A stretch of 64,000 nucleotides of DNA from Akkermansiaceae bacterium. Lineage in GTDB: Bacteria; Verrucomicrobiota; Verrucomicrobiia; Verrucomicrobiales; Akkermansiaceae. The translations under genes and the position numbers were made by a program. The notes under the pieces were generated by a model. It saw only the letters and a program-made list of their open reading frames with translations, searched no databases and was not told where the DNA came from. Below are positions 1 through 7,758 of the stretch, piece by piece; within the stretch, counting starts at the first letter, position 1; every line of letters begins with the position of its first letter. The stretch lies in NCBI GenBank assembly GCA_024233135.1, contig JACKPZ010000001.1, positions 62,001 to 126,000 on the forward strand. Direction: 5' to 3'.

Positions 1-913
1 GACCGCGCACCGACTGGTCGAAGAGCAGGAGGAAGGTGAGCGTCGGGTTGAACGTTGAGTGCTCGGCGGCTTCGGAGTCGTCGTAGAGCGCGAATTTCGT
101 CCCGTCGGGCACCTCCTCGCCCCGTTCGAGCCCGCGCGGCACGCCGAAGGTGACACCGCCGGAGATCATCGACTGGAGCGAAGGCGTGTGCAGTTTGAAG
201 CCGCTGGAGTCCGCGGTGAGGTTGATGCCGCTGGTGTTCCAGAAGCGGGTGTTTTCCCGCACGAGAAACGCGTAGTCCTGCTGGATGAACGCGTCGAACT
301 CGACACGCTTGCCGCGGCTGTCGAGACGGCGCGCCTCGACCCGCCCGACCTCGAAGCCGCGGTGATAGATCGGCGACCCGACCACCAGCGAACCGGTCTG
401 GTCCGCGGTGAGGATGATGCGCCGGCCGGGCACGCTGCTGTTGGTGGCGGGCGGGATTTCCAGTCCGGCGAAATCCGCAACGCGCGGGCCGCCGTCCGGC
501 CCGGGATCGAGCTCGATGTAGGCGCCGGTGATCAGGGTGCCCACGCCGGAGATCTCCGATGCGGTCAGGCGCGGGCGCACCACCCAGAAGCGTGTACCCT
601 CGCGCAGCAGATCCGAGACGTCCGGATCGAACTCGCAGTGGACGACCACCGAGTTGAGGTCGTCGGAAAGCTTCACTTCCTTGACGATGCCCACCTTCAC
701 CGAGCGGCAGCGGACCTCGGTCTTGCCGGCGGAGATCCCGTCCGCCGTTTCGAAAGTGACCTCGGCGAGGGGACCGCTGGTGGAGAAATGCCGGTAGAGC
801 AGCCAGACGCCGAGCAGAAGCGCCACCATGGGCACGACCCAAACCATGTTCCAGCGCTGGGCGCGTTGGATCCTCGGCTTCGGGGCGGATTTGCTCTCGG
901 TTTCTTCGTTCAC
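1..913 (-). CDS. pqiB: PqiB-like MCE-domain protein (partial, runs off left edge)
   Basis: This is the N-terminal 304 codons of a PqiB/LetB-type protein, a membrane-anchored periplasmic chain of MCE (MlaD-like) domains thought to move lipid across the periplasm. Near the N-terminus a hydrophobic segment (about residues 24-41, MVWVVPMVALLLGVWLL) acts as the anchor. It is followed by the first MCE domain (PLVEVTFETADGISAGKTEV) and the start of a second (PGRRIILTADQTGSLVVGSP). The start is a GTG at 913, chosen because it overlaps the TGA of the upstream pqiA-like gene (GTGA) and gives a short cytoplasmic tail before the anchor; there is no ATG in a better place. The rest of the gene (the usual three MCE domains, about 550 residues) lies outside the window. 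Family assignment is confident; the cargo is unknown. Confidence 0.85.
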   Translation of the reverse strand, partial: MNEETESKSAPKPRIQRAQRWNMVWVVPMVALLLGVWLLYRHFSTSGPLAEVTFETADGISAGKTEVRCRSVKVGIVKEVKLSDDLNSVVVHCEFDPDVSDLLREGTRFWVVRPRLTASEISGVGTLITGAYIELDPGPDGGPRVADFAGLEIPPATNSSVPGRRIILTADQTGSLVVGSPIYHRGFEVGRVEARRLDSRGKRVEFDAFIQQDYAFLVRENTRFWNTSGINLTADSSGFKLHTPSLQSMISGGVTFGVPRGLERGEEVPDGTKFALYDDSEAAEHSTFNPTLTFLLLFDQSVRG

Positions 914-1563
914 GTCTCTGTGGCGTTCACAGTCTCCTCTCCAAGCGCGCATTCTTCATCGAGTTGGTCCCAGAGCAAGCGCGGTTCGAAACTCATCGCG
1001 GAAAACATCGTCAGGATCACCACCCCGGCGAACGCGATCGCTCCCGGCTGCGGGGTGATGGACATGTAGTTTCCAAGCTGCACGACGGACACCAGAATCC
1101 CGACCACGAAGATGTCAACCATCGACCAGCGCCCCATCAACTCGGTCATCCAGTAGATCTTGCCGAGAAACTCCGGGCTCGGACGGATCCGCCCCGTGGC
1201 CGCCAGACAGAGCCACGTCAACGCGAAGATCTTGAGCAGCGGGATCAGGATCGAGGCGGTGAAAATGACGATCGCGATCGGATAGGCGCCGCTGCGCCAG
1301 AACGAGAGCATGCCGCCGACGATCGTGTTGTGGGTCACCTCGCCGAGCTCGACGGTCGTGAGCACCGGCAGCAGGTGGGACGGGATGTAGAGCGCGGCCG
1401 CGGCCACCATCAGCGCGACGGTTTTCTGGATGCTGGCGGGTTTCCGCAGGTGGATCGCCGTGCCGCAGCGCGGGCAGTGACCCTCCGCGACCGGGGAAAC
1501 GAGGTGGCAGACATGGCAGGAAGCCAGTCCCAGCGAGGACGCCTTGGTAAATCCCCGGCTCAT
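910..1563 (-). CDS. PqiA-like inner-membrane protein, second half
   Basis: A 217-residue PqiA-domain protein. It opens with a zinc-ribbon-like pair of motifs (CHVC near residue 15, CPRCG near residue 31) and then has four hydrophobic segments, the usual PqiA-domain pattern (LLPVLTTVELGEVTHNTIVG between helices one and two). In E. coli PqiA is a single protein with two such domains; here the domains are separate genes, this one corresponding to the C-terminal half. The ATG at 1563 overlaps the stop of the preceding pqiA-like gene (ATGA), and its own TGA overlaps the GTG of pqiB, so translation is probably coupled. Expected role: inner-membrane partner of the PqiB lipid-transport tunnel. The substrate is not shown by the sequence. 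Confidence 0.85.
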   Translation of the reverse strand: MSRGFTKASSLGLASCHVCHLVSPVAEGHCPRCGTAIHLRKPASIQKTVALMVAAAALYIPSHLLPVLTTVELGEVTHNTIVGGMLSFWRSGAYPIAIVIFTASILIPLLKIFALTWLCLAATGRIRPSPEFLGKIYWMTELMGRWSMVDIFVVGILVSVVQLGNYMSITPQPGAIAFAGVVILTMFSAMSFEPRLLWDQLDEECALGEETVNATET

Positions 1564-2225
1564 GTTTCGGCCACCTCCAGCCGGTCCCAGAGTTCCTCGC
1601 GGTCGATCCCCGCCACCGCGGCGGCCATGCAGACCATGACCACCCCGCAAGCCCAGAAGCCGATTCCGAATTCCACATCCGCGAGCTTCGCGATCTTGAG
1701 CAGGCTCACCAGCACGCCTAACAAGAACACCTCCGCCATGTTCCACGGCTCGCTCATGTACATCCACTTCGCCACCATCCGCGCGTGGGGCATCGAGCGG
1801 CCGAAGATCAGCGGCATCGTCACATACAGCATGCCACCGGCGAGAACGAACGGCGCGATCACCGTGAAAACGATCACCGCCAATCCGAGCTCCGGCATCC
1901 CCTCCTGCGAGAGCGACCACGCCGCGCCGAAGAGCGTGAGGTTTCTTCTCAATGACGCCGCGTCCATCACCAGGAAGGGAAACGAGTGCATCACCACCAT
2001 CGCCAGCAGCGCGGCGAGCGAGAACGCGGCGGCGCGGGTCAGCGACGCGCGGCGGTTCTGATAGAGGACGGCTCCACAGCGGGTGCAGCGGGCGGCGTCG
2101 CCCTCGGCCACCGTTTCCACCTCGTGCAGGGTGTCGCAGAAATGACAGGCGGAATAGCGCGTGCCACCCCGCGGCCGGGGCCACGCGGCCAGCGCCCGCC
2201 AGCGTCTGTTGAATCCGCGAATCAT
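1560..2225 (-). CDS. PqiA-like inner-membrane protein, first half
   Basis: A 221-residue PqiA-domain protein corresponding to the first half of E. coli PqiA. It carries CHFC (near residue 26) and CTRCG (near 45) zinc-ribbon motifs, then four transmembrane segments; the loop motif MHSFPFLVMDA and the segment MAEVFLLGVLVSLLKIAKLA are typical of the family. The ATG at 2225 overlaps the stop of the FAH-family gene by four bases, and the stop overlaps the next pqiA half by four bases. Two half-size PqiA proteins made in succession probably assemble as a heterodimer equal to one full-length PqiA. The assignment is by recognised motifs; the heterodimer is inference. Confidence 0.85.
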   Translation of the reverse strand: MIRGFNRRWRALAAWPRPRGGTRYSACHFCDTLHEVETVAEGDAARCTRCGAVLYQNRRASLTRAAAFSLAALLAMVVMHSFPFLVMDAASLRRNLTLFGAAWSLSQEGMPELGLAVIVFTVIAPFVLAGGMLYVTMPLIFGRSMPHARMVAKWMYMSEPWNMAEVFLLGVLVSLLKIAKLADVEFGIGFWACGVVMVCMAAAVAGIDREELWDRLEVAET

Positions 2226-3082
2226 GCTCCGTTGGGCGCGACGACACGTTGCGAGAGCCCGCCGAGTCCTTCGACGCCGCACTCGACGAGGTCTCCCGCC
2301 TGGAGGTATCGCGGCGGGTTCATCCCCATCGCGCAGCCGGCCGGCGTCCCGGTGGCGACCACATCTCCGGGCAGCAGGGTCATGAAGCGGCTGATGTAGG
2401 AAACCAACTGCCGGACGGAGAAAAGCATGTCGCCCGTCCAGCCGTTCTGCCGCAGTTCGCCATTCACCTTGCACCACAGCCGCAACATCTGCGGGTCGTC
2501 CATTTCGTCGGCGGTCGTCAGCCACGGCCCCATCGGCGCGAAGGAGTCCGAGCTTTTCCCCTTGGTCCATTGTCCGCCCATTTCCTTTTGGAAAGCCCGT
2601 TCCGAGAAATCGCAGAACGTCGAGTATCCCGCGATGAAATCGAGCGCCTCCTCCTCGTCCACGTGCGACGCGGTGCGTCCGACGACGAAGGCCAGCTCCA
2701 CCTCGTAGTCCAGCTTCGTCGCCCCGTGAGGCTTCAGCACATCGTCCTCCGGACCGCTCCACGCGCTCGTCGCCTTCAGGAACAACGCGGGTTCCGTCGG
2801 GATCCCCTCGCCCAACTCCTTGGCATGGTCGAGGTAGTTCTTGCCAACGCACACGATCTTCGACGGCCGATTCACTGGCGGGCCGAGCCGCATCACCGGG
2901 TCCACCTCGGGTCCACCCGGGCATCCTTGGGCCACCCACTCCGCGAGGGCCTCAAGGCCACCCGACGCGAAGAACCCTTCATCGTAGTCATGGAACTCGC
3001 CGCTTGCGTCGATCCGACGGCCGTCCTCCAACTGCACTCCCGGTTCCTCGCGCCCCGGCTCGCCGAAACGAATCAACTTCAT
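2222..3082 (-). CDS. Fumarylacetoacetate-hydrolase (FAH) family protein
   Basis: A 286-residue FAH-fold enzyme. The family signature GKNYLDHAKE is present (about residue 83), followed by the metal-ligand segment YEVELAFVVG and the C-terminal motif LLPGDVVATGTPAGCAMG. The group includes fumarylpyruvate hydrolases, ureidoglycolate lyases, acylpyruvases and oxaloacetate decarboxylases; the sequence alone does not say which reaction applies. The N-terminal domain (MKLIRFGEPG to about residue 70) is the small domain usual in the long forms. The start is the ATG at 3082; the frame stays open upstream but with no family similarity. It is the first gene of the FAH-pqiA-pqiA-pqiB operon, joined by a 4-base overlap, which is an unexpected partner for a lipid transporter. 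Confidence 0.85.
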   Translation of the reverse strand: MKLIRFGEPGREEPGVQLEDGRRIDASGEFHDYDEGFFASGGLEALAEWVAQGCPGGPEVDPVMRLGPPVNRPSKIVCVGKNYLDHAKELGEGIPTEPALFLKATSAWSGPEDDVLKPHGATKLDYEVELAFVVGRTASHVDEEEALDFIAGYSTFCDFSERAFQKEMGGQWTKGKSSDSFAPMGPWLTTADEMDDPQMLRLWCKVNGELRQNGWTGDMLFSVRQLVSYISRFMTLLPGDVVATGTPAGCAMGMNPPRYLQAGDLVECGVEGLGGLSQRVVAPNGA

Positions 3083-3162
3083 GCGCGGAACGTAGCAGAA
3101 ATCATCCAAACCCAAATCGGAAAAACCACGGAACCCGCACGCCGGGGAAGGGTGGCGAAGTT

Positions 3163-3228
3163 GGCGGCCCGACTGATCATCCACGGAGAAAACCCATAAA
3201 CTCCAAATGGCATCTCAGTCGGACCGCC
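3163..3228. repeat. Palindromic intergenic repeat, copy 1
   Basis: Arms GGCGGCCCGACTGAT (3163-3177) and ATCTCAGTCGGACCGCC (3212-3228) are inverted copies of each other with a few mismatches, able to form a hairpin with a loop of about 34 nt that contains GGAGAAAACCCAT. A second copy lies at 3333-3396 in the same orientation. The gap 3083-3530 holds these two repeats and nothing else recognisable. Confidence 0.75.
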
Positions 3229-3332
3229 TGTGGGTCGCAACAATTCATTGGAAAGCACTCGCCATGCCAAGACACCACCGCGCTTCGTCCGGCGAAAAGA
3301 TTTCTCAGGTTGCCGCCCGCGCGAAAAAAATG

Positions 3333-3396
3333 GGCGGCCCGACTGATCATCCACAGGGAAAACCCATTAACCCCGGGGCATCTCAGTCGGACCGCC
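3333..3396. repeat. Palindromic intergenic repeat, copy 2
   Basis: Same arms as the copy at 3163-3228 (GGCGGCCCGACTGATCATCC on the left, ATCTCAGTCGGACCGCC on the right), with loop changes only. This is the layout of a REP/BIME-type dispersed element. Copies elsewhere in the genome are likely but cannot be seen here. Confidence 0.75.
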
Positions 3397-3530
3397 TTTG
3401 TGTTGCGACGCCAGAGAAAGAGCACCGCGAGTGCCAACTTCACACCAATCTCCCGGACTGCGATCGATCCCTTGCGCGACCGCGCGGCCGGTTTATGGTC
3501 ATCCATCCTGAAACAACCGGAAACCACACC

Positions 3531-3776
3531 ATGAAACACATCCTGATCTGCACCGCCCTTTCCCCCGTCCTGCTCTTCACGAGCTGCACCGCGCCCGCCG
3601 GGCCGAACACCCAGCGTGGAGCCGCCACCGGAGCGCTTCTTGGAGCCGGGGCCGGAGCCATCATCGGCCACCAATCCGGGCGCACACTCGAAGGTGCCGC
3701 CCTCGGAGCAGGCGCCGGCGGAGCCACCGGAGCCATCATCGGCAATGAGCAGGACAAACGCCAGTACGGCTATTGA
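3531..3776 (+). CDS. Small glycine-zipper lipoprotein
   Basis: An 81-residue predicted lipoprotein. The signal peptide ends in LLFTSC (lipidated Cys19), and the mature part has two glycine-zipper stretches (GAATGALLGAGAGAIIG and GAALGAGAGGATGAIIG) separated by a short linker, ending DKRQYGY. This pattern matches YMGG/SlyB-like glycine-zipper outer-membrane lipoproteins, small membrane-inserting proteins often linked to envelope stress. The start is the first ATG giving a signal peptide. It stands alone between the repeat pair and a strong terminator. Function is inferred from pattern only. Confidence 0.8.
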   Translation: MKHILICTALSPVLLFTSCTAPAGPNTQRGAATGALLGAGAGAIIGHQSGRTLEGAALGAGAGGATGAIIGNEQDKRQYGY

Positions 3777-3808
3777 GGCCTCTTCCACGGACTCGATCCC
3801 GCGGTTCA

Positions 3809-3843
3809 AGCAGCCATTCCGTTACGGAGTGGCTGCTTTTTTT
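3809..3843 (+). terminator. Rho-independent terminator
   Basis: A 12-bp stem (3809-3820 AGCAGCCATTCC with 3826-3837 GGAGTGGCTGCT, one G-T pair), loop GTTAC, then a run of six T (3838-3843). It ends the glycine-zipper lipoprotein transcript 32 bases after its stop codon. Confidence 0.85.
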
Positions 3844-3894
3844 GGATGATTCCGGTGACGCGCTGCTCTTATCGTCACTGCCAACCGGTTCACC

Positions 3895-5976
3895 ATGATT
3901 CGCACGCTTTGTTTCCTGCTCCCGCTGTTCGCCGCCACGGCACCCCTTCAAGGCCAGTTCGACTACTCCCTCGGGGCAGAAGAAAGCACAAAGAGCGAGA
4001 GCAAGGCGTCGCTGGTTTCCGAGGCGAAAACGATCGCCGCCGGCAAGCCCTTCACCGTGGCTCTCCGGCTCGAACATCCCGAGCACTGGCACAGCTACTA
4101 TCAGAACAGCGGCGGCGTCGAGCTGGCGCCGTCGATCCGATGGACTCTACCGGACGGTTTCTCCGCCGGGCCGATCCAGTGGCCGGTGCCCGAGGTGGTA
4201 GACGGCTTCTTCGGCAAGAGCTTCGTCTATCAGGGATCGCCGGCGTTTCTCGTCGAGATCACTCCACCCGGTGACTTGGAGTCCGGGAAATCCGTAACCC
4301 TCCAGGCCAAGGCCGAGTGGCAGATCTGCAAGGAGTCGTGCATCAACGAATCCGCCGATCTAACCGCGACCGTGGCGACCGGCGGCGAAGCGGAGATGAA
4401 TCCGGACGCCCAGGTGCTCTTCGCGAAGGCGCGCGCCGCGCTGCCCGCGGAGCCGGAAGGCCTCGAGATCACCGCGACGGATGCGGACGGCACGGTGGAA
4501 CTGCGCGTTTCGCCCGCCGGATCGTTGGGTGGCAAACCCGCGGATTTCGTTCCAGACCAGCCGTCCGTCGCGTCCGCCAGCAGCGGCGGCTCGATCGAAA
4601 TGGACGGCGACGCATGGAAGATCCGCCTGCCGCGCGTCACCGAGGACGCCATCGGAAACGAGCTCGAACGGGCCGCGGCCATCTCCGGCATCCTCACCGG
4701 CGAGCGGCCGGTGCGGGTGATGGAAACGCAGATCTCCGCCCCCGCGGCGACGGTTGCGGGCGGAACGAAACCGGCAGGCGCGGGCGGCCTGCTCAAGATT
4801 CTCGGCGGCATGTTTCTCGGCGGGCTCATCCTCAACCTGATGCCATGCGTGTTTCCCGTCATCGGCCTCAAGATCATGGGCTTCGTCCAGCAGTCCGGCT
4901 CGGACCGTGCGAAGGTGGCGATGCACGGTGTCACCTTCGCGCTCGGCGTGCTCGCATCCTTCGGCGTGCTGAGCGGCATCTTGTTTGCCGCGCGCGCGGC
5001 CGCCGGCGGCTCGGACATCGGCTGGGGCTATCAGCTTCAGAACCCGTGGGTGGTGCTCGCGCTCATGCTGCTCATGTTCGTGCTCGCGTTGAACATGTTC
5101 GGTGTTTTCGAGATCGGCGCCTCCGCCACCTCCGTCGGTGGAAACCTGCAGTCGAAGCAAGGTCTCGCGGGATCCTTCTTTTCCGGCGTGCTCGCCACGG
5201 TGGTCGCCACGCCCTGCTCCGCACCCTTCCTCGGCGCGGCCATCGGGGCGGCGATCGCGCTGCCGGCCGTCCAGTTCTTCAGCGCCTTCGCAGCGATGGC
5301 GCTCGGCCTCGCGCTGCCCTATCTCGTGCTCTCGGTGTTTCCCGCGCTCATCGATCTCCTGCCGCGTCCGGGCGCATGGATGGAAAGCTTCAAGCAGGCG
5401 ATGTCCTTCCTTCTCTTCGCCACCGCGGGATACCTGCTGTGGGTTTATGCCGGGCAGATCGGCCTGGAAAACCTGCTCGGTCCGGTCTTCGGGCTCAGCG
5501 CCATCGCCGCCGCAGGCTGGATTTACGGCCGCTGGAACCTGCCGCACAAAGAGAAGTCCACTCGTGCGACCGCCCTGGTGCTGACGCTGCTGTTCGCCGC
5601 CGGTGGTTTCCTGCTCGCCAAGCCGCCGAAACCGAGCGCGCTCGTCTGGGAGAAGTGGTCGGAGGAACGGGTGGCCGAGCTGCTGGAGGAAGGGAAACCC
5701 GTTTACGTAGACTTCACCGCGCAGTGGTGCGCCACCTGCCAGGTCAACAAGAAGCGCGCCTACACCAAGGAGGTGATCGCGAAGTTCGGCGAGAAAAACG
5801 TCGTCACCCTCAAGGCCGACAAGACCAAACCCAATCCCGAAATCGAAACCGCGCTCCAGAAACTCGGCCGCACCGCCATTCCCGTGAACATCCTCATCGC
5901 CCCGGGCAAGGAGCCCGTGATCCTTCCCGAACTGCTCTCGCCGGACGACGTGCTGGGAGCGCTCGACGGCATCTAA
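3895..5976 (+). CDS. dsbD: Thiol:disulfide interchange protein DsbD/ScsB-like
   Basis: A 693-residue DsbD-type electron shuttle that carries reducing equivalents from cytoplasmic thioredoxin across the inner membrane. Order: signal peptide (about 1-21), N-terminal periplasmic domain of the ScsB-like kind (HPEHWHSYYQNSGG near residue 62, CKESC near residue 149), a hydrophobic CcdA-like core from about residue 300 with the two redox cysteines in LMPCVFPVIG (C318) and ATPCSAPFLG (C441), and a C-terminal thioredoxin domain with WCATC (C612/C615). All redox cysteines expected of the family are present. It heads a plus-strand run: the S4 protein starts 10 bases after its stop. Likely targets are cytochrome c maturation or periplasmic disulfide repair. 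Confidence 0.92.
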   Translation: MIRTLCFLLPLFAATAPLQGQFDYSLGAEESTKSESKASLVSEAKTIAAGKPFTVALRLEHPEHWHSYYQNSGGVELAPSIRWTLPDGFSAGPIQWPVPEVVDGFFGKSFVYQGSPAFLVEITPPGDLESGKSVTLQAKAEWQICKESCINESADLTATVATGGEAEMNPDAQVLFAKARAALPAEPEGLEITATDADGTVELRVSPAGSLGGKPADFVPDQPSVASASSGGSIEMDGDAWKIRLPRVTEDAIGNELERAAAISGILTGERPVRVMETQISAPAATVAGGTKPAGAGGLLKILGGMFLGGLILNLMPCVFPVIGLKIMGFVQQSGSDRAKVAMHGVTFALGVLASFGVLSGILFAARAAAGGSDIGWGYQLQNPWVVLALMLLMFVLALNMFGVFEIGASATSVGGNLQSKQGLAGSFFSGVLATVVATPCSAPFLGAAIGAAIALPAVQFFSAFAAMALGLALPYLVLSVFPALIDLLPRPGAWMESFKQAMSFLLFATAGYLLWVYAGQIGLENLLGPVFGLSAIAAAGWIYGRWNLPHKEKSTRATALVLTLLFAAGGFLLAKPPKPSALVWEKWSEERVAELLEEGKPVYVDFTAQWCATCQVNKKRAYTKEVIAKFGEKNVVTLKADKTKPNPEIETALQKLGRTAIPVNILIAPGKEPVILPELLSPDDVLGALDGI

Positions 5977-5986
5977 CATCCGCCCG

Positions 5987-6382
5987 ATGTCCGAACCCCC
6001 GGCTCCCGAATCCGTCCGCGCCGACGTCTGGCTGTGGGCGGCGCGTTTCTTCAAGACCCGCTCGGTCGCCACCAAGATGTGCAATGCCGGCAAGGTGAAA
6101 CGGGCCGGTGTTTCGCTCAAACCCGCCGCCGCCCTGCGTCCGGGAGACGAACTGGAGATCCCATGGCCCGAGGGCCCCGGCATCCGCAACGTGACGGTCA
6201 CCGCCCTCATCGAACGCCGCGCCGCCGCACCGGTCGCCCGCGCTTGTTTCGACGAGAACACGCCGCAGGAGACTCTCGACGAACGCCGTCTCTGGCACGA
6301 GCACCGCCGCGAGGCGCCGCGCGGCCGGCCGACGAAAAAAGACCGCCGCGAGATCAACCAGTTCCGCGGATTCTTCGAGTGA
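5987..6382 (+). CDS. hslR: S4-domain RNA-binding protein, Hsp15/HslR-like
   Basis: A 131-residue basic protein. An S4 RNA-binding fold occupies about residues 10-70 (RADVWLWAARFFKTRSVATK, then NAGKVKRAG and LRPGDELEI), followed by a basic tail with PTKKDRREINQFRGFFE, all as in Hsp15, which binds 50S subunits carrying nascent peptidyl-tRNA and rescues blocked ribosomes. The length matches the family (about 130). It follows dsbD by 10 bases, so it is probably co-transcribed. Assignment is by domain layout and C-terminal motif. Confidence 0.85.
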   Translation: MSEPPAPESVRADVWLWAARFFKTRSVATKMCNAGKVKRAGVSLKPAAALRPGDELEIPWPEGPGIRNVTVTALIERRAAAPVARACFDENTPQETLDERRLWHEHRREAPRGRPTKKDRREINQFRGFFE

Positions 6383-6398
6383 TAGACATAACTCCCGG

Positions 6399-7415
6399 AT
6401 GTTCGGATTCATCGCCACTCCCTGCGCCGCCTGCACCAGCGAATCGTTCCCCGCGTGGCGCGGGGCCTTCTGCGGGCTGGCCCGCTGCCTCGGCCGCGAG
6501 TTTGGAAACCCGGCGCGGCTGCTGGTGAACCGCGACGCCACCTTCGTCGGCCTGCTCGGGCTTTCCCTCGACCCCGCCGCACCGCGGTGGAAACACGCCA
6601 CCTGTTGCAACCCGCTCGCCCGCCCTTATCCGGTGGCCGATGACCACCCGGCCGTTCTCCACGCCGCCGCGGTCTCCGTATGCGGACTCGCGACCAAACT
6701 CGCCGACGACTCGCGGGACGAAGGCACCCTGCGCCGCGGCATCGCGAAACTCGGAACCGTTCTCACATCTCCGGCGGCCGATCGCGCCGTCGCCATCCTC
6801 AACAGCGGCGGATTTCCGACCGCACGGGTGACAGAACTGTTAGGGAGCCAGGAATCGGTCGAATCCAACGCGCCGCTGCGGGCGGACGAGCCCACCGCCA
6901 CCGCCTACGGCATCATCACCGCGCATCTCGCCACCTTGCTCGACGTTCCCCAGCACCGGAAACCGCTGTCCGACATCGGGGCCGCGCTCGGCTCGCTGGT
7001 CTATTGGCGCGACGCATGGGACGATCGCGACGAAGACCGCACACACGGCCGCTTCAATCCTTTCGAACAGGTGGACTCCGCCGCGATCCATCGGCGGATC
7101 ACCGCCGCGTGGGACGGGTTCACTTCCTCACTCTCCCAACTCCCTCTGCTCCGCAACGCCGGTCTGGTTGCGAACCTCCAGACCACCACGGCGCAACGCC
7201 AGCGGCCCTTCCTTCATCTGCAAGCCACGAAAGAGAAAAAGAAGAAGCGCAGGAAAGAGGGCGCTCCGTGGTGGCATCACTGCGATTGCTGTCCGTGTCA
7301 TGGAAGCAGCCACGGTTCCTGCTGTTGCGACGCCGCCTGTGACTGGGGACCCGGCGACCACGGCTGCTGTGACTGCTGCCCGTGCGACGGGATCGATTGC
7401 TGCCCCTGCAACTGA
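6399..7415 (+). CDS. DUF5685-family protein with cysteine-rich tail
   Basis: A 338-residue protein. Its N-terminus follows the DUF5685 pattern: MFGF, a cysteine pair, AFCGLARCLGREFGNPARL, then the NRDATFVGLLGLSL segment. The middle is helical and ends in a DD/DE-rich segment (YWRDAWDDRDEDRTHGRFNP). After a lysine-rich linker (KEKKKKRRKEG) the last 46 residues hold 16 cysteines arranged as CDCCPC, SCCCDAAC, CCDCCPC and CCPC, probably metal-binding or lipid-modified. The family has no established function. It is the third gene of the dsbD run, starting 16 bases after hslR, and is followed by a repeat region. No homologous duplicate is in the window. Confidence 0.7.
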   Translation: MFGFIATPCAACTSESFPAWRGAFCGLARCLGREFGNPARLLVNRDATFVGLLGLSLDPAAPRWKHATCCNPLARPYPVADDHPAVLHAAAVSVCGLATKLADDSRDEGTLRRGIAKLGTVLTSPAADRAVAILNSGGFPTARVTELLGSQESVESNAPLRADEPTATAYGIITAHLATLLDVPQHRKPLSDIGAALGSLVYWRDAWDDRDEDRTHGRFNPFEQVDSAAIHRRITAAWDGFTSSLSQLPLLRNAGLVANLQTTTAQRQRPFLHLQATKEKKKKRRKEGAPWWHHCDCCPCHGSSHGSCCCDAACDWGPGDHGCCDCCPCDGIDCCPCN

Positions 7416-7446
7416 ACGATCCGGTAGGTCAAGATGCCCGCCTGCG

Positions 7447-7675
7447 CTCCTACGGAGCTGAAAAAACCTATCTCCTCCAATCCACGGGGTGAACCCCGTG
7501 GCTACGTGCCCCCGCTCCTTCGGAGCTGAGGAATTCTTCGTCCGTCCGTTCCACGCGGTGAACCCCACGGCTACGTGCCCCCGCTCCTTCGGAACTGGGA
7601 AGATAGGAAAACCCGCCCCACGCGGAACCAGTCCCGCAGGGACGTCGGCGCGTAGCCACGGGGTTCACCCCGTGG
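7447..7675. repeat. Tandem 69-bp palindromic repeat array
   Basis: Units begin CTCC(T/A)(A/T)CGGAGCTG at 7447, 7515 and 7584 (spacing 68 and 69). Each of the first two units contains a near-perfect palindrome, CCACGGGGTGAACCCCGTGG (7482-7501) and CCACGCGGTGAACCCCACGG (7551-7570), followed by CTACGTGCCCCCG. A third palindrome, CCACGGGGTTCACCCCGTGG (7656-7675), lies in the opposite orientation. The array fills the gap 7416-7758 between convergent genes and matches a repeat style often met in Planctomycetes and Verrucomicrobia. No gene is visible here. Confidence 0.8.
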
Positions 7676-7758
7676 ACTGGCACCGCACCGGAGACAGAGC
7701 CCCGCAAGGGGCGCCGGCGGGGCCGAAGATGCGGTTCGCCGCCGATGCCATCGCGCGC

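Noticed and set aside
59..1069. A 336-codon plus-strand frame at the left end
   Set aside because: Opposite to an MCE-domain gene whose protein is readily recognised; low-complexity composition.
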